Shown: positions 1 through 5,671 of the stretch, one piece after another
Layout of the letters: each line of letters opens with the position of its first letter
Numbering within the stretch: the stretch's first letter is position 1
Assembly: GCA_028694875.1 (NCBI GenBank)
Contig: JAQVKB010000086.1
Span: forward strand, 1-5,671
Reading direction: 5' to 3'
DNA length: 5,671 bases
From: Candidatus Izemoplasmatales bacterium
GTDB taxonomy: Bacteria; Bacillota_I; Bacilli_A; Izemoplasmatales; Hujiaoplasmataceae
Program-made: the position numbers and the translations under genes
The notes under the pieces: generated by a model
Told to the model about the DNA's origin: nothing
The model's database searches: none
What the model saw: only the letters and a program-made list of their open reading frames with translations

Positions 1-2
1 AA

Positions 3-1484
3 CGAATTGAAAAAGCCACCAATACGCATCTCACGTATTTGCATGAGTCCGGAGACATCCGCCGTAAGATTCAAGCCGCGTCCATTGCACTATCCGTGAA
101 AGACATTCGTTCGGGAGAAACCCATCGAATGCATGTCGCTGAAAGTGCTTCAAAAATCAAACTGAAGCTCAAAGAATACGATATCCAAGCCATTCATTTC
201 AAAACCATGTTGGAAAATGAAACAGCCTATCTCGTCAGTCAATCCTCTCGGGTTGGTGAAGAGGTTCAGATCAACAACGCCTTTATCTTAACGACGTATG
301 AAAATCAAATGCGATTTTCTTCCGAACAAGTTCGGCTGGCGGATGAAGAGTTCAAACTTCGAGTTACTGCGATTCAACGTGCCAATGAGGAAGAAAAACG
401 CTATTTTGACGACTTGATTCAACATCAGCTTCGCAGTTATGAAACGGCACTTCAAACGGAAAATCATGCGTACGAAGCCAAACTCTATCAGAATCGACAC
501 ATGCTTTCTCAAACCACGGATCCTAAAATCCACAAAATCCTAGAGAAAGAAGCCAAAGAACTCCAAAAAAATCATGATGCTTATATCGCCCAACATCACA
601 AAAAGATTCGCGATGATCAACTGATTCAACGCGCCAAAGCGCGGATTGCGGATTTGGAGGAAGAATATCTCGATGCTGTGGACGATGCGGTCAATTTACG
701 CGATGAAACGGTTCAAGAGATGTCCTCCCTGTATGAAGAATCGAAAGAACGTTATCTGGCGTTGAAACCATATTTGGAATCCAAAATGAACGTGCTCGAT
801 CCTTCCTTCTTTGAACATCTCAAGCGCATCGAATCTCGTTATTCGTATCGAATCAAACTTGCGGAAGCCAAGTTGGATGAAGAAACCCAACAGCTACTCG
901 AGGAGTATCGTCAAGTATCGTTTGAGTCCTTGGAAGCGAAAGCACTCGATGAGCATCTCACGCAAATGAATGAGTATGAACGTCTCAAACTCGATTGTGA
1001 ACAACGCTATGCCAACGCGATGAAACAAATCGAATCCGAGTATCAAGCATCGGTTCAAAAATTAGACGAATCGGCCAAAAGCGGTGCTTCTCAACTCGAG
1101 ATTGTCGCTTCCGCGTTCTTACAAAAATCGAATGCGATTCTAACACAATACCAAAAGAACCTTTCTGCACTCGACGAACAGAGAAAGCAATCTGTGATCC
1201 ATCTCGACGATCAACTTCAAAAGCAAATCATCAAATTGAAATCGGAATACGACAATGCCATCACAGAAAATCAACGTTTTGTCGAAGCCTTGTCGACCAA
1301 TTTTGAAAAATTGCTCTCCTCGTATCGAGGATATCTACGGACCACGGGCAAGGACAAAGATATTGTGTCCATCCGAAGAGAAAACAAGAAGCGCTATGCC
1401 AAAGCGCGCAAAGGAAGATATCAACATCTTCAATCCGATTCCAAACAATTCTTACAACACAAAGAAAAAAGCACTTCGCGATGA
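3..1484 (+). CDS. Long coiled-coil protein of unknown function (5' end outside window)
   Basis: I do not recognise this protein. The reading frame is open from base 3, so the gene begins left of the window. The TTG at 39-41 has no Shine-Dalgarno sequence before it and is not a credible start. The visible ~493 residues are almost wholly charged and helical, rich in Glu, Lys, Gln, Ala and Arg. Prolines are rare (near residues 162, 244 and 255, counting the TTG codon as 1). There is one Cys, no Trp, no hydrophobic membrane segment and no nucleotide-binding motif. Aromatic residues often recur 11 apart (for example 123/134/145 and 313/324/335), as in hendecad coiled coils or 11-mer amphipathic helices. 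The C-terminus, about residues 447-461, is strongly basic (RRENKKRYAKARKGRY) and might bind nucleic acid or acidic lipid; that is inference. The last codons and the TGA stop lie inside the terminator. A cytoplasmic structural or scaffold role is possible but unproven. Confidence 0.8.
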   Translation, partial: RIEKATNTHLTYLHESGDIRRKIQAASIALSVKDIRSGETHRMHVAESASKIKLKLKEYDIQAIHFKTMLENETAYLVSQSSRVGEEVQINNAFILTTYENQMRFSSEQVRLADEEFKLRVTAIQRANEEEKRYFDDLIQHQLRSYETALQTENHAYEAKLYQNRHMLSQTTDPKIHKILEKEAKELQKNHDAYIAQHHKKIRDDQLIQRAKARIADLEEEYLDAVDDAVNLRDETVQEMSSLYEESKERYLALKPYLESKMNVLDPSFFEHLKRIESRYSYRIKLAEAKLDEETQQLLEEYRQVSFESLEAKALDEHLTQMNEYERLKLDCEQRYANAMKQIESEYQASVQKLDESAKSGASQLEIVASAFLQKSNAILTQYQKNLSALDEQRKQSVIHLDDQLQKQIIKLKSEYDNAITENQRFVEALSTNFEKLLSSYRGYLRTTGKDKDIVSIRRENKKRYAKARKGRYQHLQSDSKQFLQHKEKSTSR

Positions 1485-1497
1485 AGTGCTTTTTTTT
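1461..1497. terminator. Bidirectional intrinsic terminator shared by two convergent genes
   Basis: The 7-bp perfect stem GCACTTC (1471-1477) / GAAGTGC (1483-1489) encloses the 5-base loop GCGAT. A run of eight T (1490-1497) follows on the plus strand. The A-rich run at 1461-1470 gives TTTTTTCTTT after the hairpin on the minus strand, so it can stop transcription from both sides. The TGA of the coiled-coil gene (1482-1484) falls in the loop/descending arm. The TAA of the slipin gene (1496-1498, minus strand) begins in the T-tract. Confidence 0.9.
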
Positions 1498-2272
1498 AAG
1501 AATCTTTTTTCTTGGCGGCAAATTGGTCGTTGAGATTTTTCGCGAGCGTCACAAAATCAGAAGGCATTAACATGATCGTCGTCGTATTTTGTTCTGCGCC
1601 AACCTCGGTAATCATCTGCATTCTTCTAAGTTCCAATGAATACGGAGTTTTCGCAATCTCTTCCGCGGCTTGCGCCAGTTTTTTGGACGCATCGAGTTCC
1701 CCTTCGGCTTTGATGACACGGGCACGTTTCTCGCGCGTCGCCTCGGCTTCCTTGGCCATCGCGCGTTGCATTGATTGAGGAATTTCGACATCCTTCATTT
1801 CCACAAGTTCGACCTTGAGTCCCCAGGGATCGGTAATCGTGTCGACGATTTCACGCAGGCTTTGATTGATTTGATCGCGGTTTTTCAAGACGTCGTCCAA
1901 GTTGTTTTGTCCGATGACATTTCTGAGTACCGTGAGCGCGGCTTGGAATATGGCAACTTGATATCGTTCCACTTCCAGAATCGCGTCCTTCGGATTCGTG
2001 ATTCGATAATACAATACCGCGTTGACGCGAATCGTGACGGAATCTTTTGTGACAGTTTCTTGGGTATCAATATCGACGGTACGCGTACGCGTATCGACTC
2101 GGACGATTCTGGATATGAATGGAATGATCCAGTATAATCCAGGACCTTTGATGGTGATGTATCGACCTAAGACAAAGAGGAGACTTCGTTCATATTCTTG
2201 ATTTACGCGGAAGCCAAGGATGGAAAGAAACGCCAAAATGGCCACAATGATGATTACATATTCCCAAAACAT
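1496..2272 (-). CDS. Slipin/stomatin-type SPFH domain membrane protein
   Basis: This is a 258-residue member of the SPFH (stomatin/prohibitin/flotillin/HflKC) superfamily, slipin branch. One N-terminal hydrophobic segment (about residues 5-22) anchors it. A family-typical start of the SPFH domain follows: ERSLLFVLGRY (28-38), then KGPGLYWIIPFI (42-53). Next come VDTRTRTVDI (59-68), ETVTKDSVT (72-80) and YYRITNP (88-94). NRDQIN (131-136), WGLKVELVEMKDVEIP (150-165), and an Ala/Glu/Lys-rich coiled-coil stretch (about 170-207) complete the pattern. A short hydrophobic C-terminal patch, TTIMLMPSDF (231-240), precedes a basic tail. Family proteins oligomerise in membranes and organise microdomains or regulate proteases; the target here is unknown. 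The start is supported by AAAGGAGT (2281-2288), 8 bases from the ATG. No NfeD-like partner gene is adjacent. The gene is likely monocistronic, between the deoB terminator and the shared convergent terminator. A HflK/HflC assignment is less likely given the length and motifs. Confidence 0.93.
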   Translation of the reverse strand: MFWEYVIIIVAILAFLSILGFRVNQEYERSLLFVLGRYITIKGPGLYWIIPFISRIVRVDTRTRTVDIDTQETVTKDSVTIRVNAVLYYRITNPKDAILEVERYQVAIFQAALTVLRNVIGQNNLDDVLKNRDQINQSLREIVDTITDPWGLKVELVEMKDVEIPQSMQRAMAKEAEATREKRARVIKAEGELDASKKLAQAAEEIAKTPYSLELRRMQMITEVGAEQNTTTIMLMPSDFVTLAKNLNDQFAAKKKDS

Positions 2273-2303
2273 TTGAATTCACTCCTTTGTTGTATCTAGT
2301 TCT

Positions 2304-2334
2304 ATTTTACTACCAAACCGTGAAAATGGCACAA
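2304..2334 (-). promoter_or_regulatory. Weak promoter candidate for the slipin gene
   Basis: In the 97-base gap between deoB and the slipin gene, the minus strand shows a -35-like TTGTGC (2329-2334) and a -10-like TAAAAT (2304-2309). The 19-base spacer is longer than ideal. The position fits: just downstream of the deoB terminator and 15 bases upstream of the slipin RBS. A separate promoter is expected here because the terminator should stop most transcription from deoB, but the match itself is modest. Confidence 0.3.
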
Positions 2335-2343
2335 GAATCGTTC

Positions 2344-2366
2344 AAAAAAAGGCTCTTTCGAGCCTT
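2344..2366 (-). terminator. Intrinsic terminator after deoB (end of hemW-xerD-deoB unit)
   Basis: On the minus strand this reads as a perfect 7-bp stem AAGGCTC / GAGCCTT closed by a GAAA (GNRA-type) tetraloop. The stem is extended into a T-tract: seven T on the minus strand, from the A-run at 2344-2350. It starts 3 bases beyond the deoB TAA (2370-2372). Confidence 0.93.
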
Positions 2367-2369
2367 CTC

Positions 2370-3548
2370 TTATCGCAAATCTTTGAGTAATGATTTCCCA
2401 TATGGGGTTGGAGCGACTTTGAAATTTTCCGCAATCGTCGACGCAATGGCCGCAAATGTATCTTGGTCAGGAAGGACTTGACCATTCAAATCCTCATTGT
2501 ATACGAATAAAGGAACATATTCACGCGTATGGTCCGTGCCATGGAAGGTGGGATCATTTCCATGGTCCGCCGTAATCATCAAAAGATCATCTTGGTGTAG
2601 ATGTTTGACGAGTTCAGTTAAATCACGGTCGAATTCTTCCATCGCTAGTTTGTATCCCAAGGCGTCGCGGCGATGGCCATACAAAGCATCGAAATCAACG
2701 AGATTGACAAACAACAAGCCGGTAAAATCTTGATCCACAATCGCTGTGGTTTGAACCATGCCATCATGATTGGATTTGATGCCATGATGATCCGTGATGC
2801 CAGAGCCATTGAAGATATCGCGAATCTTTCCTACCGAAATGACATCATATTTGGCATCCTTCAGATGATCCAAAACGGTATCCGAAGAAGGCGATAAGGC
2901 GTAGTCGTGGCGATTGGGAGTACGTTTGAATCCATCGACAGGGTTTCCTACATAAGGACGAGCAATCACGCGACCGACTTTCCATTCATCGCGCATGCAC
3001 AAATCGCGCGCGATATGACAGATTTCGTACAGTTCTTCCAAAGGAATGACTTCTTCATGCGCCGCGATTTGAAGCACCGAATCCGCGCTCGTATAGACAA
3101 TCAAATCGCCTGAATTCATCTGATGTTCGCCAAGTTCGACAAGAATCTCCGTGCCGCTCGCCGCTTTGTTTCCCACGACTTTGCGACCGGTTCTCTTTTC
3201 GAGTTCTTGGATTAATTCTTTGGGAAATCCGGTTTCCGTAAAAGTTTGGAATGGCGTCTCCGTTTTGATTCCCATAATTTCCCAGTGTCCGGTCATGGTA
3301 TCTTTCCCATTCGAAAGTTCCGCGAGACGCAACACATTCGCTTTCGGTTGTCTCACAGGAGGGACTCCTTCAATCTTGGTGAGATTCCCATAGCCCCATG
3401 AACCGAGCGTTGGAAGATGGACACCGCCTGTGGCCGAAGCCAAATGGCCGATGGTGTTCGCACCCGCATCGCCAAATTTCGCCGCATCCGGCATTTCACC
3501 GACACCGACAGAATCGATGACGATTAAGATGACTCTTTTGTATTTCAT
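2370..3548 (-). CDS. deoB: Phosphopentomutase
   Basis: This cytoplasmic, Mn-dependent enzyme of the alkaline phosphatase superfamily interconverts (deoxy)ribose 1-phosphate and 5-phosphate, linking nucleoside phosphorolysis to the pentose phosphate pathway. The 392 residues match the usual family length. It opens with IVIDSVGVGEMPDA (about 9-22; metal ligand Asp12). The phospho-acceptor segment GKDTMTGHWE (81-90) carries Thr84, the residue corresponding to the phosphorylated Thr in characterised DeoB. VDFDALYGHRRD (284-295) carries ligands Asp287 and His292. ADHGNDPT (327-334) carries Asp328 and His329, and His340 lies in GTDHTREYVP. The spacing of these ligands fits the Bacillus enzyme almost residue for residue, so all expected metal and catalytic residues are present. 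The ATG overlaps the xerD TGA as ATGA, indicating translational coupling, and the RBS lies inside xerD. In B. subtilis this gene also follows xerD but precedes purine nucleoside phosphorylase, which is absent here. Confidence 0.97.
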   Translation of the reverse strand: MKYKRVILIVIDSVGVGEMPDAAKFGDAGANTIGHLASATGGVHLPTLGSWGYGNLTKIEGVPPVRQPKANVLRLAELSNGKDTMTGHWEIMGIKTETPFQTFTETGFPKELIQELEKRTGRKVVGNKAASGTEILVELGEHQMNSGDLIVYTSADSVLQIAAHEEVIPLEELYEICHIARDLCMRDEWKVGRVIARPYVGNPVDGFKRTPNRHDYALSPSSDTVLDHLKDAKYDVISVGKIRDIFNGSGITDHHGIKSNHDGMVQTTAIVDQDFTGLLFVNLVDFDALYGHRRDALGYKLAMEEFDRDLTELVKHLHQDDLLMITADHGNDPTFHGTDHTREYVPLFVYNEDLNGQVLPDQDTFAAIASTIAENFKVAPTPYGKSLLKDLR

Positions 3549-4456
3549 GATGATTCCTCTTTTCTTGTACTACGTGGATGAGCCACGCGATAGGTTTGAT
3601 CCAATCGTTGATTGGAAATGTGCGTATAGTTTTCTGTGGTCAAGATATCTTCATGTCCTAACAATTCTTGCACCGCGCGCAAATCGGCACCGCCCTCCAG
3701 CATATGGGTTGCGGCGCTATGACGCAACGTATGCGGAGAAATCGGTTTGTCAATGCCAGCTTTGATGGCCAATTGTTGGACAATCTTATAAAATCCGACC
3801 CGAGAGATTCGACTTCCTGATTTGTTCAAGAATAACGTTTCGCGCTCCATCGGATGAAGCAATGGCCGGCCTTCGGTAATGTATTTTCGAAGTGCCGCGA
3901 TGGCATTCTCTCCGAGGGGCACAATCCGTTCTTTGTTTCCTTTCCCCGTCACATCCACCAGCGCCTGATTGAGGTGCAAATCAGAAATATCGAGATCGAT
4001 GAGTTCGGACACGCGAAGACCCGCGCCATAGGCGAGTTCCATCATCGCCACATTGCGAAGACATAGTGCGGAAGGATCTTTCGCTGCCAATAACAATTGA
4101 TTGGTTTCTTCGACATTCAGAACCGTAGGAAGTTGCTTTTTCACTTTGGGTCGAGAGATTTTTAAGACGACGTTTTCATCGACGATTTTTTCAACCAACA
4201 AGAAGCGATGAAAGGTACGGATGGAAGAGAGTTTTCGGGCAATGCTTTTTTCCGAAAGTTTCTGCCGCTTCATCTTCGCCATATAGTTCATCACATGTTT
4301 TTTTTCCACACGAGACATATCTTTGATGGCATATTGTTCTGATAAAAACGTCAAGTAATCGGAGAGATCGTTTTGATAGGAGACAATCGTGTTCTTGGAA
4401 AGATTTTTCGTCACTTTCAAATAGTAGACATATTCTTTGAGAAGATTTTGAATCAC
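3545..4456 (-). CDS. xerD: Site-specific tyrosine recombinase XerD-like
   Basis: This is a 303-residue tyrosine recombinase of the XerC/XerD type. These enzymes act at the dif site with FtsK to resolve chromosome dimers, forming a transient 3'-phosphotyrosine link to DNA. The N-terminal core-binding (SAM-like) domain covers about residues 1-88, including NTIVSYQNDLSDYL (22-35). The catalytic domain covers about 105-295. All six catalytic residues are visible: Arg148 (GAGLRVSEL), Lys172 (TGKGNKER), His242 and Arg245 (PHTLRHSAATH), His268 (LLGHEDILTT) and nucleophile Tyr277 (ENYTHIS). The numbers for Arg148 and Lys172 equal those of E. coli XerD and the others differ by two, which supports the GTG start at 4454-4456. 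Position next to deoB, as in B. subtilis, favours XerD over XerC or a phage integrase. A second Xer gene may exist elsewhere; that cannot be seen here. Confidence 0.92.
   Translation of the reverse strand: MIQNLLKEYVYYLKVTKNLSKNTIVSYQNDLSDYLTFLSEQYAIKDMSRVEKKHVMNYMAKMKRQKLSEKSIARKLSSIRTFHRFLLVEKIVDENVVLKISRPKVKKQLPTVLNVEETNQLLLAAKDPSALCLRNVAMMELAYGAGLRVSELIDLDISDLHLNQALVDVTGKGNKERIVPLGENAIAALRKYITEGRPLLHPMERETLFLNKSGSRISRVGFYKIVQQLAIKAGIDKPISPHTLRHSAATHMLEGGADLRAVQELLGHEDILTTENYTHISNQRLDQTYRVAHPRSTRKEESS
3555..3560 (-). promoter_or_regulatory. deoB ribosome binding site inside the xerD 3' end
   Basis: AGAGGA on the minus strand lies 6 bases before the deoB ATG (3546-3548) and within the last codons of xerD (encoding KEESS). 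Ribosomes finishing xerD reach this site, so re-initiation at the ATGA overlap is likely. Confidence 0.75.
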
Positions 4457-4462
4457 GGTAAT

Positions 4463-4468
4463 CCTCCT
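4463..4468 (-). promoter_or_regulatory. xerD ribosome binding site overlapping the hemW stop
   Basis: A perfect AGGAGG on the minus strand lies 6 bases before the GTG at 4454-4456 and overlaps the hemW stop TAG (4467-4469). It fixes GTG as the xerD start, as there is no in-frame ATG between the site and GTG. It also implies close translational linkage with hemW. Confidence 0.88.
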
Positions 4469-5579
4469 AGATGAGTTCCATCAACACCACATTCGATACC
4501 ATGCGACCATGATCTGTAAAACGAATCTTGCGATTCACCACTTCCAACAATCCTTTGTCCAAATACTTGGAAAGTGCGGGGTAACTGGTCAAGGGGTCTT
4601 TGGAAAAACGTATTTGGTACTGGTCCAAATCCACGCCTTCATTCAATCGAAGGCCCATCAGAAAGGCTTCCATGGCGAGGTCACATGGTTCTTCGATTCT
4701 TCCACCATTTCCTTTGGAAGAAACATGGTGAAGATAGCCTTTGAGCGTGGTATCATTGGTGAAGCGAGTTTCTTGCACTTGCGATGAAGCCGCGAGGCCT
4801 ACTCCCAGGTATTCTTGGAGGTGCCAGTAGACAAGATTATGCGCTGATTGATGCCCTTCTTTGGCATAATTCGAAAATTCATATTGGTGGATGCCATGTT
4901 CTTGGAAGAAAGCATTCGCTTCTTCTGCCAGATCCGCGACAAGGTCTTCGTCTGGCATCGTAAGGATCCCTTGGTTGATTTGATGCTTGAGAATCGTCTT
5001 TTCTTCTAAAATCAAGGAATAGAGAGAAATATGGGGGAGATCCAACGCGAGGACTTCTTCCAAATCCGACCGAAATTCGCTTCGGGTTTGCGTCGGAATG
5101 CCATAGATGAGATCGATGTTGATGTTGGTGATTCCTACTGCTTTGGCCAAACGGACGGCTTCGCGGATTTGATCCGCGTGATGATCTCTGCCGAGAATCG
5201 AAAGCAAACGCTTGGAGAAACTTTGGGCTCCAATCGAGAGACGATTGATTCCAACACGTTTTGCCCACGTGAGAAAAGGTTCCGTCACATCATTGGGATT
5301 CGCTTCGATGGTCCATTCTGAAACCTTCGAAAGATCGACCTTCTTCGCCAACTCTACGACAATTTGATCGAGATGTTCCAGTGAAAGCGAAGAGGGCGTT
5401 CCTCCGCCAAAATAGATCGTCTTCACTTCGGACAAATCTTCCTCCAGAAGTTGGATCTCGCGTACCAAAGCCTCGACATAACGCGCCTGAATGTATTTCC
5501 CTGCGACCATCTTCGCAAAGTCACAGTAATGACAGATGTGCTGACAAAAGGGGAGATGGACATAGAGTGCTTGAATCAT
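4467..5579 (-). CDS. hemW: Radical SAM heme chaperone HemW (HemN-like)
   Basis: This 370-residue radical SAM protein is of the HemW type, often mislabelled oxygen-independent coproporphyrinogen III oxidase. HemW proteins bind heme and a 4Fe-4S cluster plus S-adenosylmethionine and deliver heme to respiratory enzymes. The cluster motif CxxxCxxC is at Cys12, Cys16 and Cys19 (VHLPFCQHICHYCDF). The residue after CD is Phe, not the extra Cys of true HemN (CxxxCxxCxC). Further family motifs are YFGGGTPS (56-63), IEANPND (91-97), INRLSIGAQSF (111-121), INIDLIYGIPTQT (153-165), HISLYSL (183-189), YEFSNYA (233-239) and HNLVYW (247-252). The C-terminal domain contains EAFLMGLRLNEGV (304-316) and the late TDHG. 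Length is close to typical HemW. The ATG is supported by GAGGTGAT (5585-5592) with 9 bases between GAGG and the start. It is the first gene of a unit with xerD and deoB. Whether the host makes or uses heme cannot be judged here. Confidence 0.94.
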   Translation of the reverse strand: MIQALYVHLPFCQHICHYCDFAKMVAGKYIQARYVEALVREIQLLEEDLSEVKTIYFGGGTPSSLSLEHLDQIVVELAKKVDLSKVSEWTIEANPNDVTEPFLTWAKRVGINRLSIGAQSFSKRLLSILGRDHHADQIREAVRLAKAVGITNINIDLIYGIPTQTRSEFRSDLEEVLALDLPHISLYSLILEEKTILKHQINQGILTMPDEDLVADLAEEANAFFQEHGIHQYEFSNYAKEGHQSAHNLVYWHLQEYLGVGLAASSQVQETRFTNDTTLKGYLHHVSSKGNGGRIEEPCDLAMEAFLMGLRLNEGVDLDQYQIRFSKDPLTSYPALSKYLDKGLLEVVNRKIRFTDHGRMVSNVVLMELI

Positions 5580-5586
5580 CGATGAT
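5575..5586. repeat. 12-bp perfect palindrome across the hemW start codon
   Basis: ATCATCGATGAT is a perfect 12-bp palindrome containing the hemW ATG (5577-5579) and touching its RBS (5585-5592). A second perfect palindrome, ATGTTAACAT, lies at 5597-5606, and the hexamer TCCATG occurs at 5594-5599 and 5609-5614. They could form an operator or be chance; no known regulator motif is recognised. Confidence 0.3.
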
Positions 5587-5601
5587 CACCTCTTCCATGT
5601 T

Positions 5602-5630
5602 AACATAATCCATGAAAAAATCCAAGTCAT
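5602..5630 (-). promoter_or_regulatory. Weak promoter candidate for hemW-xerD-deoB
   Basis: On the minus strand, a -35-like ATGACT (5625-5630) and a -10-like TATGTT (5602-5607) are separated by 17 bases; each matches consensus at about four of six positions. Transcription would begin only a few bases before the hemW RBS, giving a very short leader, so the true promoter may lie elsewhere in 5593-5671 or beyond the edge. Confidence 0.3.
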
Positions 5631-5637
5631 GTACCTC

Positions 5638-5670
5638 TTTTCAAAAGAAAAGAGTCGACATAGCGACTCT
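5638..5670 (-). terminator. Probable terminator of a minus-strand gene beyond the right edge
   Basis: On the minus strand, a 7-bp perfect stem AGAGTCG / CGACTCT (5651-5657 with 5664-5670) and a 6-base loop are followed by TTTCTTTT. This suits an intrinsic terminator ending a gene outside the window and would make hemW the first gene of its unit. The T-tract is interrupted by one C. A second perfect 8-bp inverted repeat overlaps it (5635-5642 with 5647-5654). Confidence 0.7.
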
Positions 5671-5671
5671 A

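Noticed and set aside
39..41. TTG as the true start of the coiled-coil gene
   Set aside because: No Shine-Dalgarno sequence precedes it and the frame is open to the window edge, so the gene almost certainly starts further left.
1255..1533. 92-codon plus-strand open frame running through the terminator
   Set aside because: Alternative frame of the coiled-coil gene that reads through a strong terminator into the slipin 3' end; no RBS.
1775..2137. 120-codon plus-strand open frame
   Set aside because: It lies wholly antisense to the well-supported slipin gene and has no RBS or recognisable family.
3430..3765. 111-codon plus-strand open frame
   Set aside because: Antisense to the deoB/xerD junction, where both minus-strand genes have all their catalytic residues.
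3545..4456. Phage or integrative-element integrase with an attachment site
   Set aside because: Length, catalytic residue spacing and linkage to deoB point to housekeeping XerD; no tRNA gene, direct repeats or phage genes are nearby.
4879..5268. 129-codon minus-strand open frame
   Set aside because: It is an alternative frame inside hemW, whose own frame carries all family motifs; the composition (Arg/Ser/Pro-rich) is typical of a shadow frame.
4467..5579. True oxygen-independent coproporphyrinogen III oxidase (HemN)
   Set aside because: The fourth cysteine of the HemN motif CxxxCxxCxC is replaced by Phe21, and the length fits HemW.
1..5671. Alternative genetic code with TGA as Trp, as in many Mollicutes
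   Set aside because: TGA terminates the coiled-coil and xerD genes at sensible positions and Trp codons in the conserved genes are TGG.

Overview
The window looks like part of a low-to-mid GC Bacillota (Firmicutes)-type chromosome, or of one of the deep lineages near the Erysipelotrichia and Mollicutes. Four things support this. Ribosome binding sites are strong AGGAGG or GAGGTGAT types. Several intrinsic hairpin terminators have clean T-tracts. A xerD gene sits directly upstream of deoB, an order known from Bacillus subtilis (xerD/ripX then drm). The genetic code is standard: TGA ends two genes and Trp is TGG, which argues against a code-4 Mycoplasma or Spiroplasma. The sequence does not allow a genus to be named. 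Base composition, judged by eye, is even across the window, and there is no IS, phage, CRISPR or RNA-gene signature.

Layout. (1) Bases 3-1484, plus strand: the 3' part of a gene for a long, charged, soluble coiled-coil protein of unknown function, cut by the left edge. (2) Bases 1496-2272, minus strand: a slipin/stomatin-type SPFH membrane protein, convergent with gene 1. The two stop codons are 11 bases apart and share one bidirectional terminator. (3) Bases 2370-5579, minus strand: a tightly packed three-gene unit transcribed in the order hemW (radical SAM heme chaperone-like), xerD (tyrosine recombinase), deoB (phosphopentomutase). The hemW-xerD gap is 10 bases and xerD-deoB overlap by ATGA. 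An intrinsic terminator with a GAAA loop follows deoB. (4) Bases 5580-5671: the hemW leader, with a strong RBS, short palindromes and a weak promoter candidate. At the right edge a minus-strand terminator appears to end a gene lying outside the window.

The hemW-xerD-deoB unit joins three housekeeping functions with no obvious shared pathway: heme/radical SAM chemistry, chromosome dimer resolution and nucleoside salvage. The slipin is probably its own transcription unit, because a terminator separates it from deoB. No clear new system is visible. The least explained elements are the coiled-coil protein, whose aromatic residues are partly spaced at 11 residues, and the slipin, which has no adjacent NfeD partner.
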